Part shown: positions 35,180-43,693 of the stretch, one piece after another
Numbering within the stretch: position 1 is the stretch's first letter
Layout of the letters: each line of letters begins with the position of its first letter
Source of the DNA: an uncultured bacterium
GTDB taxonomy: Bacteria; Bacillota; Clostridia; Lachnospirales; Lachnospiraceae
NCBI GenBank assembly: GCA_947381965.1
Contig: CANCXX010000016.1
Span: 25,370-89,369, forward strand
DNA: 64,000 nt
Direction of reading: 5' to 3'
Position numbers and translations under genes: made by a program
Notes under the pieces: generated by a model
The model's input: only the letters and a program-made list of their open reading frames with translations
Database searches by the model: none
What the model was told of the DNA's origin: nothing

Positions 35180-35950
35180 TTACCCTTTCCTCTTTCTTCT
35201 GCTTTTACAGGCCCTTGCTTCCTGCTTAAAAGTTTTGCGCAGCCGGCACATCTGCACCAGATAATTCTTAATGGTTTTCCACATCTTAACTGTCGTGTTA
35301 TAATCCTCCTGCCATTTTACAGGCATATCATAAATCACCACACCCATACGCTCCGCCCGCAGAAGAAATTCTATGGTATAAAACCAGCCGTTATCATTTC
35401 CGCAGGCAGCCACCAGAGACTTTGCCGTTTCTTTTCTAAGAAATGTAAAACCGCACACGGCGTCTGTTGCTTTCATGTGGAAAAATACCTTCAGCAAAAA
35501 TACAAGTCCCATGGAAGTAATCTTCCGGTACCATTTTCTGCCTCTTGTATCCGACTTTTTACTAAATCGGCTTCCATTTACATACTCCAGCTTGGGATGT
35601 TTTTTAAACAGCTTTATGGTACGCCCCAGGTATCTGATATCTGTGGACAGATCAATATCCATATATCCTACTATCGCGCATTCATTCAGCTCAATTCCCT
35701 TACGGAAAGCAACGCCCACTCCCTTTTCCCCTACCCGGACATAAGAAACCTCCGGGTACTTTTGGGCCAGGGCTTTTCCTATTTCCGGCGTCTCATCCTC
35801 TGAACCATTGTCCAGAATCGTAAGCTGATAAGGAATAGAAACATTTTTCTTTAAATAAGCCATTGTCCTGTCAATTCCGCTTTGGAGACGCAGTCTTTCG
35901 TTTAATACCGGAAACAGGAGATTTATTGATAATTCTTCTGTATTTGCCAT
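35180..35950 (-). CDS. GT2 glycosyltransferase
   Basis: 256 residues from ATG 35950, the codon that follows the ribosome site GGGGGAAATC; a start four codons earlier would lie in that site. N-terminal SINLLFPVLNERLRL and LDNGSEDETPEIG bind the nucleotide; VGYMDIDLSTD is the metal-binding DxD. GVGVAFRKGIEL and GFTFLRKETAKSL match the DPM1/GtrB-like group. A basic C-terminal tail (KSRRKRK) and no predicted helix suggest loose membrane contact. Starts 15 nt after the preceding GT2 gene, in the same operon. Donor and acceptor unknown. Confidence 0.87.
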   Translation of the reverse strand: MANTEELSINLLFPVLNERLRLQSGIDRTMAYLKKNVSIPYQLTILDNGSEDETPEIGKALAQKYPEVSYVRVGEKGVGVAFRKGIELNECAIVGYMDIDLSTDIRYLGRTIKLFKKHPKLEYVNGSRFSKKSDTRGRKWYRKITSMGLVFLLKVFFHMKATDAVCGFTFLRKETAKSLVAACGNDNGWFYTIEFLLRAERMGVVIYDMPVKWQEDYNTTVKMWKTIKNYLVQMCRLRKTFKQEARACKSRRKRKG

Positions 35951-35965
35951 GATTTCCCCCATCTG

Positions 35966-36928
35966 TTAAACCTTTACCACCTTTTCTATATCTGAAACCA
36001 GATACCTTTGCTGTCTGAAAATCAAATTCAGCATCACGGACAAGTATTTTAAGATAATTGTAAGTAATGCAAACACGCCAAAAAAGCCAAGGGATAGAAA
36101 GCCCATAGTGGAAAGCCACCCTTCCACTGGTTTTGAACCGTTGGATGCCTCAAAAACAAGATAAATCCCCATTCCAACCGTAAACACCAGAAACACACAG
36201 CAGATAATTGCGGAAACCCGTTCCAATATATTGGTAAAATAAATAAACGAGTCAAAAGCAAGCGAAGTTCTCTCTGATGCCACTGTCTTGTTTTTTATCC
36301 TTGCATTTACATCCTTACTGTCATAGAAAATTGTATCTGTTTTCAGCCCGCAGTTCATATATACGGCCTTCCGGTAAGGAATGTACTGTCCCATGGATTT
36401 AATCCGGTTAATTGCTCTTCGTGATACAATACGGAAGGTTTCCGGCCCTATTTTTCCCATTCCTTTTCTTGTATTATTATAAAGCGCATAAAATACCCTG
36501 GAAGTAAACCGCAGCTTTCCCTTGCTGCTTGCCGCTACAATGTCATACCCTTCTAACAGCCGCTCGTACACCTCCATCAGCGCTTCAGGTTCATAATCCA
36601 CAAAAATATCGTCAAATTCATAGACAAAATCACCAATCGCCATATCCCGGCCTGCATTCATGGCGCTTTCCAGCCCCTGGAAAAAGCTCATATGAACCAC
36701 ATTGACCATTACGCGCAGCTGCCTTTTCTGCACATAATCCTTTAGCACCTCCACGGTGCCGTCCCTGCATCCATCATCCACACATACCAGCTCAAACTGT
36801 TCAAAATGCTTCTCACATACCGGAATAATGGTATCCAGGAAGTATTTCAGATAAGCCGCCACATCATGGAGATAAACTACCAGTGATATAAATTTCTTTT
36901 CTTTTTTGTTCGTAATTTTTTTCTTCAT
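35966..36928 (-). CDS. GT2 glycosyltransferase with two C-terminal membrane helices
   Basis: About 320 residues, ATG 36928 after GGAGAG. Lysine-rich start, FISLVVYLHDVAAYL, VCVDDGCRDGTVEVL and EFDDIFVDYEP as the DxD-like site. Two helices near the C-terminus (about 240-262 and 276-300) place it with GtrB/ArnC-like enzymes that glycosylate undecaprenyl phosphate. Unlike those the QxxRW-type motif is not evident, so transfer to another lipid-linked acceptor is possible. Part of the same operon. Confidence 0.82.
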   Translation of the reverse strand: MKKKITNKKEKKFISLVVYLHDVAAYLKYFLDTIIPVCEKHFEQFELVCVDDGCRDGTVEVLKDYVQKRQLRVMVNVVHMSFFQGLESAMNAGRDMAIGDFVYEFDDIFVDYEPEALMEVYERLLEGYDIVAASSKGKLRFTSRVFYALYNNTRKGMGKIGPETFRIVSRRAINRIKSMGQYIPYRKAVYMNCGLKTDTIFYDSKDVNARIKNKTVASERTSLAFDSFIYFTNILERVSAIICCVFLVFTVGMGIYLVFEASNGSKPVEGWLSTMGFLSLGFFGVFALLTIILKYLSVMLNLIFRQQRYLVSDIEKVVKV

Positions 36929-36995
36929 AAACAACTCTCCGTCATTAATATCCCCTGTCTGCAGCCTGAGCGCCAGCCCCTTGGGGTATCTATCT

Positions 36996-38138
36996 TCAGC
37001 CTCCGTCCAGAATCAGATACTCGTCCAAATCATACACCGTGTTAATTTTCCCTGAAAGCACACTGACAAAGAATGGCTCCTGGCTAAGCACCCGGATTGC
37101 CGTAGGACGGGAATCGTCCACCTCAGAGCTTTTCAGTATTGGTTTCATGGAATACAAAGATTCTTTATAAGTATACGCATACTCCGGCTTTAAATATTTA
37201 TCCGCCAGATGGGACATATAGGGCCATGCCGAATCCGGCTTATTGACACAAACGCTGCAATTGCCAAGATGGGCCGGGGTACACCCTCCGCTCCCTGCCT
37301 GACAGGAAAAGGACGGCTTTATATCGTAACTGGTCATGTGGGGGGTAAAAGTAACTGCCGTCAGGGAATGAAGCCCCGTCTTTCCAAAAGGCATAATGGA
37401 GAAAAACGGTCCGTCCATAACCGTTATTCCGATATTCTCCAGTTTAGGAGAAGGATGGCACAAAATAATTTCGCACAATTCGTATTTGATATCAAAAAAT
37501 TCCTTTTCAGCCCCCTCCACCATATCAATCACCTGGTTCACAGACGCATAAGAGGCGTTCAGCACATAAGGCGCCTCAAAGCTTTTGCCGTCTTCCATTT
37601 TCACCAGAAAGGTCTTCTCCTGCTTTATTATTTTCCTGGTGCGGGCATCAAAAATCATATCCACATTGGGGGTTTCCTTAAGCTCATCCTCAAAATACTT
37701 TTGCAGGATTTTGGCGTCATAAGTGTATTCCTCTGTCAGAAACGCGCCGTCGCACATATCCGGTTTAAAAAATCCGGACACAGCCGCTTCCTCACATTTA
37801 ATACCTGCCGCCCGGCAAAACTCCATAAACTGTCCGGCATTTGTCCAGGAAAACTTATTCGAAGTGGCATATATCTGTTCAAACCTGTCATGAATACAAA
37901 ATCCGAAATCCTCCACAAACCGCCGAAAATATCCGGCGGATTTTACTGCCGTCGTAAGACTTCTGGGATAATGATATCCCATGTGAACTCTTGCCTGATT
38001 AATGTAAGTGGCTCTCTGAAAAGGCTTTCCGTCATATTCAAGCACCAGAACACGCTGCCCTCTCCCGGCACAAAATCTGGCAGCGTACAGGCCATACAGC
38101 CCTGCTCCCACAATAATCTTATCATACCGCTCCGGCAT
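36996..38138 (-). CDS. FAD-dependent oxidoreductase, D-amino-acid-oxidase-like
   Basis: 380 residues from ATG 38138, which follows AAAGGAGAATGGT; a start six codons earlier is within this ribosome site. KIIVGAGLYGLYAARF is the FAD Rossmann loop and VLVLEYDGKPFQRAT the end of the second strand. INQARVHMGYHYPRS is characteristic of a group of glycan-cluster DAO-like proteins. C-terminal PTAIRVLSQEPFFVSVLSGK closes the FAD site. In this operon it should oxidise a sugar or rearrange a nucleotide sugar, but no activity can be specified. Confidence 0.78.
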   Translation of the reverse strand: MPERYDKIIVGAGLYGLYAARFCAGRGQRVLVLEYDGKPFQRATYINQARVHMGYHYPRSLTTAVKSAGYFRRFVEDFGFCIHDRFEQIYATSNKFSWTNAGQFMEFCRAAGIKCEEAAVSGFFKPDMCDGAFLTEEYTYDAKILQKYFEDELKETPNVDMIFDARTRKIIKQEKTFLVKMEDGKSFEAPYVLNASYASVNQVIDMVEGAEKEFFDIKYELCEIILCHPSPKLENIGITVMDGPFFSIMPFGKTGLHSLTAVTFTPHMTSYDIKPSFSCQAGSGGCTPAHLGNCSVCVNKPDSAWPYMSHLADKYLKPEYAYTYKESLYSMKPILKSSEVDDSRPTAIRVLSQEPFFVSVLSGKINTVYDLDEYLILDGG

Positions 38139-38171
38139 ACCATTCTCCTTTCCCATCTGTTATTGTCATTC

Positions 38172-39869
38172 TTATTTTGCCTTAAAACCGTCTTTTATAT
38201 TATCGCCCATAAGGGTGCTCCGCTCCAGCATAAATTCATAACAGGTTCCCGGAAAAACATGGTAACTGTTTACCTCTCCGGCAACGGAATAGTAAATCCG
38301 GTTTCCATTGATTTCATAATAATCTTCCTCTGCCTGGTCGTAATCCTTTTGCACAAGATAATAAGGTTTCAAAATATTCTGTTTGATAAAAACCCCCGCA
38401 TCCGTTATATAGCGGTCCCAATAGGGACTTAGGGACATTACAATGCAAAAAACAACACTGCCTGTTAAGATACTGTAAAATCCTCTTTTCTTTTCGCTAA
38501 GATATTCTCCCACCGCAAGCAGCGGAACTGCAAGCAGAAAGCTAAGCCCATACCGGATAAAAGGGGCCATAAAAAACCACAACCCAAGACAGGCATAAAT
38601 CACCCCCACCAGCGTTATCAATTCCCATCTGATTTTTTTGCGCCCTATCCTCTTTGCCACAAACTGGACCAGGAGAAGAAAAGAACCGGCCAGCACTGCT
38701 CCCATCAACATCTGCTCATACCGCTCCTGTCCTTCCCACCATACAGGAAGCCACCTGAAAACCGGCCAGTCCACCTTTGTCACATCATAAAGGCATCTTC
38801 CCCACACCTTTATCTGGTCCGCATCCACCAGCAAATACTCTTCCGGCACTTTCCATTCCACACCAAATATATCTATACCATTAAATGGATATAAAAGCCA
38901 GCCCGAAATCAGATAATTTCTGACCAGAAACGGAATGACAATCATTATTCCACATCCCAGGTAAAGACCAATTTCCCTCCACCGTTTTTCCTTTACAAGG
39001 TACACAGCCGGATAAACTGCAAGTAAAGAAAGCAGACAAGCGGAAAATTTTAAGGTTAGAGTAAACACAGCCGCCACCGATAGCAGCCCATAAGAAGATA
39101 TGCTTCTTTTTCCTTCTGAATTTTCACACCAGGCAGTAATGATAAAAAGAGCAAAATACATGGTCACATAATCTGTGGCCGGAGAAATGCTTCCGGTAAT
39201 AATTACCAGGGTATAAAAAAGAATTCCAATACGCATCATGTCCGTCAGATGGCTCCTGTGCTGCATAAAATCCTTCAGTCCATGAAACGCGTAGAGACAC
39301 ATAATCACCTCTATCAGTCCGGTAGTGGTATGAAGGGACCTGCCAAACAGCCATTGCAGACTGAAAACAGAGGCAAAGGCAAGATAAGAGCTGTTATATG
39401 CAAAGTGCAGCTGCAGATTTCCCATTCCCTTAATCAGCCCATATTCTTCGTACAGCCGGATGGTCTGGGCATGATAAATATTGGTATCCGTGTGGAAGGC
39501 GCCTCTTGAAGTAAAAAATGCAATTAGAACTATAAAGCAGACATAAAAAAATCCTTCCCAGGAAAAAACCACCGGCTTGTATTTCTCCCAAAGCCGTATC
39601 AGTACTTTCCTGCCCGCTATCCCGGCGGCAGCTGCCATAACCAGTGCCAGTCCGTGGGCGGGTGCGCCTATTTTGCCAAAAATACTGAAGATTTCCGCAT
39701 ACATAGTAATTCCAATTATCCCGGCTATCAAAATACGAGTCATGGAAAAGGAGCAGTCTTCCTTCCGGCCCTTCCAGTTAATCAATCCCGTCAGCAGGCA
39801 CAATATCCCCACACCAGTCAGCATACAAACCAGCCCAATATATATCCAACTTGCAATTACTGCAGCCAT
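38172..39869 (-). CDS. Polytopic GT-C-like membrane protein
   Basis: 565 residues; ATG 39869 preceded by AAAGGAG. About twelve predicted helices. FFTSRGAFHTDTNIYHAQ after the third or fourth helix carries His/Asp residues in the external loop as in GT-C enzymes. A short soluble C-terminal tail follows the last helix. It is the first gene of the long leftward operon, a position that would suit a dedicated transferase or polymerase. No specific family could be recognised. Confidence 0.75.
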   Translation of the reverse strand: MAAVIASWIYIGLVCMLTGVGILCLLTGLINWKGRKEDCSFSMTRILIAGIIGITMYAEIFSIFGKIGAPAHGLALVMAAAAGIAGRKVLIRLWEKYKPVVFSWEGFFYVCFIVLIAFFTSRGAFHTDTNIYHAQTIRLYEEYGLIKGMGNLQLHFAYNSSYLAFASVFSLQWLFGRSLHTTTGLIEVIMCLYAFHGLKDFMQHRSHLTDMMRIGILFYTLVIITGSISPATDYVTMYFALFIITAWCENSEGKRSISSYGLLSVAAVFTLTLKFSACLLSLLAVYPAVYLVKEKRWREIGLYLGCGIMIVIPFLVRNYLISGWLLYPFNGIDIFGVEWKVPEEYLLVDADQIKVWGRCLYDVTKVDWPVFRWLPVWWEGQERYEQMLMGAVLAGSFLLLVQFVAKRIGRKKIRWELITLVGVIYACLGLWFFMAPFIRYGLSFLLAVPLLAVGEYLSEKKRGFYSILTGSVVFCIVMSLSPYWDRYITDAGVFIKQNILKPYYLVQKDYDQAEEDYYEINGNRIYYSVAGEVNSYHVFPGTCYEFMLERSTLMGDNIKDGFKAK

Positions 39870-39911
39870 ATACCTTCCTTCTCCTTTAATCAGAAATAAC
39901 AAACATGTCTT

Positions 39912-39939
39912 ATCATACCATAAAAATGCCGGTCCGCAA
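39912..39939 (-). promoter_or_regulatory. Candidate promoter of the leftward glycan operon
   Basis: Minus-strand -10 TATGAT (39912-39917) with a poor -35 (TTTGCG, 39934-39939, spacing about 16-17). It lies 45-70 nt before the first gene of the operon. Confidence 0.4.
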
Positions 39940-40018
39940 AGTGCGCCGACAGGATTTTATTTTTTAACTGTCCAAAAGCAGACGACGACGCGCAGCCTGC
40001 GCCCCACGGGTCTGCACA

Positions 40019-40053
40019 TAAAAAAGGACATCTGCAGTATCCGCAAATGCCCC
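40019..40053 (-). terminator. Terminator after the SGNH lipoprotein gene
   Basis: On the minus strand GGGGCATTTGC pairs, with a G-U step, to GCAGATGTCC and is followed by six T. It lies 25 nt downstream of the stop codon and separates the gene from the operon starting at 39869. Confidence 0.8.
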
Positions 40054-40077
40054 ATGTACCAAACAGCCGCCTGTTTT

Positions 40078-41184
40078 CTAATTATTTTTTGTTTCCTCAT
40101 AAGATAAAATCATCCTTGCAAGAGCGTCTGCATATACCTGTCTCCCTTCCGCAGTCAGATGCACCCCATCCTCCAGATACCTCTCAGCTGAATAGCCATC
40201 AATGCCCAGATCCTGATAAGCATTTAAAAACAATGTCTGGTACTCATTGGATACATATTCACAGATCCCTTTATAGTCAAATAATGTACCATACCCATTA
40301 TTAATACTGTTGCCATCTCCAATCATCCAGCTGCCATTGTAAAACTGTGCATAGTTGGGTGCGCACAAGATTATTGTGGCATCCGGCGCAATCGTTCTCA
40401 GATTGGTTACTGCAAACCGCAGGGCTCCCGCATAGGTTCTCAAATTAAAAATTTCCCCGCTTTCACTGTCTAATGGTGCCGCACTTAAGAAATCGTTCAT
40501 TCCGTACTCCACAATAAAATAATCCGTATTCGAAAAATCCACATTGGGATTATCCAGAATTTCTTTAGTGACTTTTCCAGCAAAAATATCTGTCGGAATA
40601 TTCCCCATCATTGCATTCACCACTCCTGCCAGACTGGTGGAAGTCCAGTTATCAAATCCCGACTGCTCATCATACTCAATTGTTGCGCGGGTGCCGCCAA
40701 TGGCCAGATTGTAAACGTCCGCCTCACACTGGACAGCGGTCAGGTAGGGAATGCCTGTGCCGTCCCTGCTGGTGTCAAAAATACTGTCGCCCAAAAATAC
40801 AAGCTGCAAATCCCTTCCCTGGGGTTCCCTCTGGTCCTCCTCCGTGATCACCTGTTCCGGCTCGTTTACTACTACCTGTGTGCCGTCAGCTAATACCAGC
40901 GGCGCCGCTGTAGGCGCCGGCGTTGGCGCTGTTGTAGGCTGCGCCTGTTCCTGTGCCTGGGGCGTCTGCGTTGCGCTCCCGGCCGGCGTGGTATCTGTCA
41001 CAGGTGTTGTCACTGTCTCCTCCTTTTCCAGTACTTCGCCAGTTTCCGTGATAACTATGTTTTCAGACATGATATCCCCGCCTGATTCTTTTTCCACCTT
41101 TCTGCCGCATCCTCCCAGCAAAACCATAGCAAAGACAATGCCTGCCAGCCCCCCGATTTTCTTGTAACGATTTAAATTTTTCAT
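40078..41184 (-). CDS. SGNH/GDSL hydrolase lipoprotein
   Basis: 368 residues; start 41184 because GGAGGAGTGCAGGAT precedes it. A lipoprotein signal ends at C26 (LLGGC), so the mature protein is lipid-anchored outside. A Thr/Pro/Gln linker (about 58-95) leads to a full SGNH domain: FLGDSIFDT (S134), GGTRAT for the Gly, EYGMNDF for the Asn and DGVHLTAEGRQ for Asp/His. All catalytic blocks are present, unlike the anchored protein at 5662. Likely an esterase, for example removing O-acetyl groups from surface glycan; the real substrate is not known. Confidence 0.9.
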   Translation of the reverse strand: MKNLNRYKKIGGLAGIVFAMVLLGGCGRKVEKESGGDIMSENIVITETGEVLEKEETVTTPVTDTTPAGSATQTPQAQEQAQPTTAPTPAPTAAPLVLADGTQVVVNEPEQVITEEDQREPQGRDLQLVFLGDSIFDTSRDGTGIPYLTAVQCEADVYNLAIGGTRATIEYDEQSGFDNWTSTSLAGVVNAMMGNIPTDIFAGKVTKEILDNPNVDFSNTDYFIVEYGMNDFLSAAPLDSESGEIFNLRTYAGALRFAVTNLRTIAPDATIILCAPNYAQFYNGSWMIGDGNSINNGYGTLFDYKGICEYVSNEYQTLFLNAYQDLGIDGYSAERYLEDGVHLTAEGRQVYADALARMILSYEETKNN

Positions 41185-41595
41185 ATCCTGCACTCCTCCA
41201 TCTTTATACTGCCGGCTGCGCCTGTGGCATTTGTATACTGCCCATGCAGATAAATTATTACATGTAAAGAATAACACATTTTTCCATTAAAGCCATACCT
41301 TCGGGCACATTTTAAGATTTATTTCGTCAACCTTAAAAAATTCTTAATAACTTATCTGGAAGGAACTTCCAAACCTATACCCGATAATAGTTTATTCAGA
41401 TTTTTGCATTATATTCCAAACTCATCCTTTTTAAGGCATTGCAAAAGATGTTTTTCTCATATATACTTGATTACATAAATTAGATGATACAGCGGTAAAA
41501 TGCAAAATTGTGAAGCCCTTTTGCAGATTTATGGCTTCACGGTTGTCTGTTTATAATGATTATTTATTTTATGATAAATGATAAGGAGCTCTGCC
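41185..41595. other. Intergenic gap between divergent genes
   Basis: No gene is seen. It holds the GGAAGGAACTTCCAAACCTAT half-palindrome (about 41359-41381) and a hairpin GTGAAGCC/GGCTTCAC (41510-41517 and 41533-41540). A TATAAT at about 41552 could be a -10 for the rightward GT2 but lacks a clear -35. Confidence 0.5.
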
Positions 41596-42525
41596 ATGCA
41601 GAAAAATGAAACGCTCTCTGTAATTATCCCCTCCTTTAACGAACAGGATAATATTCAAAGAACATTCCATACCATCAGAAAGATACTGTCCAAGGGGCAT
41701 ATCCCCTTTGAAATCATTTTTGTGGACGATGGCTCTAAAGACGATACTTTTAACAAAATAAAGGAACTCTCCGCCCAAAACCAGGAAGTAAAAGGGATTT
41801 CTTTTTCCCGGAATTTCGGCAAAGAATCTGCCATTTTTGCAGGTTTGGAGTCCGCCTGCGGCGCCTGCTGCGTGATTATGGACTGCGACCTGCAGCATCC
41901 TCCTGATGTATTGCCCGAAATGTACCGCCTCTGGCAGGAAGGCTATGAAGTTGTGGAGGGCATTAAGACCTCCCGTGGCAGGGAAAATCCTGCCCATACC
42001 CTTTTTGCAAGGCTTTTTTACCGGCTTATCAGTAATGCCACCGGATTTGATATGTCCAAGGCCTCTGACTTTAAGCTGCTTGACCGCAAAGCTGTGGACG
42101 CCCTTCTTTCCATGCCGGAGCGGGCCCCCTTTTTCCGGGCCTTGTCCTCATGGATTGGCTTTTGCTCCATCTCCCTGCCTTTTGAAGTACAGGAGCGGAC
42201 ATATGGTTCTTCCAAATGGTCTTTTGGAAGCCTTACCAAGTATGCCATCCGCAATATTACTTCCTTTTCCGGCATTCCCATGCAGTTTGTAACTCTGATG
42301 GGGTGGCTGATGCTTTTCGCCTCCCTTGCCCTTGGCATCCAGTCCCTTTATAAATATTTTTCCGGCACGGCGCTTGAAGGCTTTACCACCGTTATTCTTC
42401 TGCAGCTTATTATTGGCAGCGTGCTTATGATAAGCCTGGGCATTATAGGACACTATATTTCAAGAATTTATGATGAAATCAAGGCCCGTCCCAGATACCT
42501 GGTTGCCAGAAAGTGCGGCTTTTAA
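41596..42525 (+). CDS. GtrB-like polyprenyl-phosphate glycosyltransferase (GT2)
   Basis: 309 residues; ATG 41596 after AAGGAG, while an in-frame ATG six codons earlier is without one. SVIIPSFNEQDNIQ and IIFVDDGSKDDTF bind UDP-sugar; CVIMDCDLQHPPD is the DxD motif of the DPM1/GtrB clade; QERTYGSSKWSFGSL is the family QxxxxGxSKW box. Two helices (about 225-245 and 262-287) anchor the C-terminus. Such enzymes move glucose or a related sugar onto undecaprenyl phosphate for later transfer by GT-C proteins. It is a single gene that ends in an intrinsic terminator. Confidence 0.9.
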   Translation: MQKNETLSVIIPSFNEQDNIQRTFHTIRKILSKGHIPFEIIFVDDGSKDDTFNKIKELSAQNQEVKGISFSRNFGKESAIFAGLESACGACCVIMDCDLQHPPDVLPEMYRLWQEGYEVVEGIKTSRGRENPAHTLFARLFYRLISNATGFDMSKASDFKLLDRKAVDALLSMPERAPFFRALSSWIGFCSISLPFEVQERTYGSSKWSFGSLTKYAIRNITSFSGIPMQFVTLMGWLMLFASLALGIQSLYKYFSGTALEGFTTVILLQLIIGSVLMISLGIIGHYISRIYDEIKARPRYLVARKCGF

Positions 42526-42538
42526 ACCGCACTTTTAT
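42511..42538. terminator. Terminator overlapping the GT2 stop codon
   Basis: AAGTGCGG (42511-42518) pairs with CCGCACTT (42527-42534), followed by TTATT. The stop codon TAA is in the loop. It also serves the convergent gene that ends at 42535. Confidence 0.85.
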
Positions 42539-43188
42539 TCCCCAGGCATATCCTCCACCAGCCTGCAGAAATCTTTTAACGCCATAACTTTCACGCTTTT
42601 AGAACGCAGCTGGCTGCGGACGCCTGCATTTATGGAATCTGTCTCAATATCCCACATCCGCTCTGCACTTAATTCTTCTACGGCCCTGTCAGTTAAAATC
42701 ACCTGCCCGTCAAATACAGGGAAAATACTCTGGGCTCCCCAGCCAAATCCTTCTTCATTTAAAAATAATATTACCTCCATCCCTTCTTCCATTGCATACC
42801 CATCCGGCTTCCGGATATAGTCTGATGTTATACCTCCCATTTCAAAGTAGGTGAAATACCCCTCTTCCGGCGCTCCCTTTAACACCTGAATTGCCTTCAG
42901 CGTTATGGGCGTTACCGGATAACCGACTGTGTCAGCTGCCTCTTCAAAATCTTCAGTTAAAGAAGCTGCTGCCTCATACATATATGTATCCCCCACATTT
43001 TCTACTCTGGCATATAAAATGCTGTGCGCCTTTTCTTTCAGTTCCTGCATGGTAAGCGCAGGATACAGCGCTGTGCTCTCTAAAATGGGACGCTCCCTTT
43101 TTGCCAAATGATTTCCAAAAGCTTTTCCGGCAACGATAACTGCCGCAAATATACATCCTACTAATAACATATAAGTTGATTTCCGCAT
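42535..43188 (-). CDS. Unknown exported/anchored protein
   Basis: 217 residues; ATG 43188 after AGGAGGATGAGAAA. N-terminal helix (about 6-25) acts as signal or anchor. The rest is a single mixed alpha/beta domain with IKAIQVLKGAPEEGYFTYFE and EEGMEVILFLNEEG, a pattern recurring in small secreted proteins of Clostridia that I cannot tie to a named family. Stand-alone gene, convergent with the GT2. No catalytic motif visible. Confidence 0.72.
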   Translation of the reverse strand: MRKSTYMLLVGCIFAAVIVAGKAFGNHLAKRERPILESTALYPALTMQELKEKAHSILYARVENVGDTYMYEAAASLTEDFEEAADTVGYPVTPITLKAIQVLKGAPEEGYFTYFEMGGITSDYIRKPDGYAMEEGMEVILFLNEEGFGWGAQSIFPVFDGQVILTDRAVEELSAERMWDIETDSINAGVRSQLRSKSVKVMALKDFCRLVEDMPGE

Positions 43189-43605
43189 TTTCTCATCCTC
43201 CTGTCCATATGCGCCCCGCTGGTTGTTCACATTATATAACCTTTACTTTTCTCCACTATAACACACCATTCCCCAAATGTCATATCAAGTTCCCAATAAA
43301 AATTCTTTACTATTATGGTCAATTTTCATATCAACGGCTATAACTAAAAAGGGACCGTCACACTAAAAATAATATGCTCCCTGCTAAGTGGAAAATTTAA
43401 GTATTTCACTTGTCCGCCTAAAAAGGACTAAAAGTTACAAAACCTGACAATAACTTATACAAAAATTGATGGCAATCCCCATCCCCCTCCAGCCTTGTCT
43501 GTGTTATGCTAAATACAGTCAGACATCTGTCAAAATATATGAGCATCTCTATAAAGTACGCACTTTCTGTCAAGAAAAAAATTTACAACAGCCCTATCCT
43601 GTAAT

Positions 43606-43641
43606 TATCATAAGAAAAATTTTCACGGCTTTCTTATGATA
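43606..43641. promoter_or_regulatory. 12-bp inverted repeat before the AraC gene
   Basis: TATCATAAGAAA (43606-43617) and TTTCTTATGATA (43630-43641) with a 12-nt loop, 52 nt before the start codon. Perfect arms suggest an operator or leader hairpin, possibly for autoregulation. The rest of 43189-43693 is AT-rich with no gene and only a weak inverted repeat near 43390-43420. Confidence 0.6.
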
Positions 43642-43693
43642 GAAAGGTAAAGCTGTATCCCAGGCGCAGCCTGCAATATGTGGAGGTATCGGC

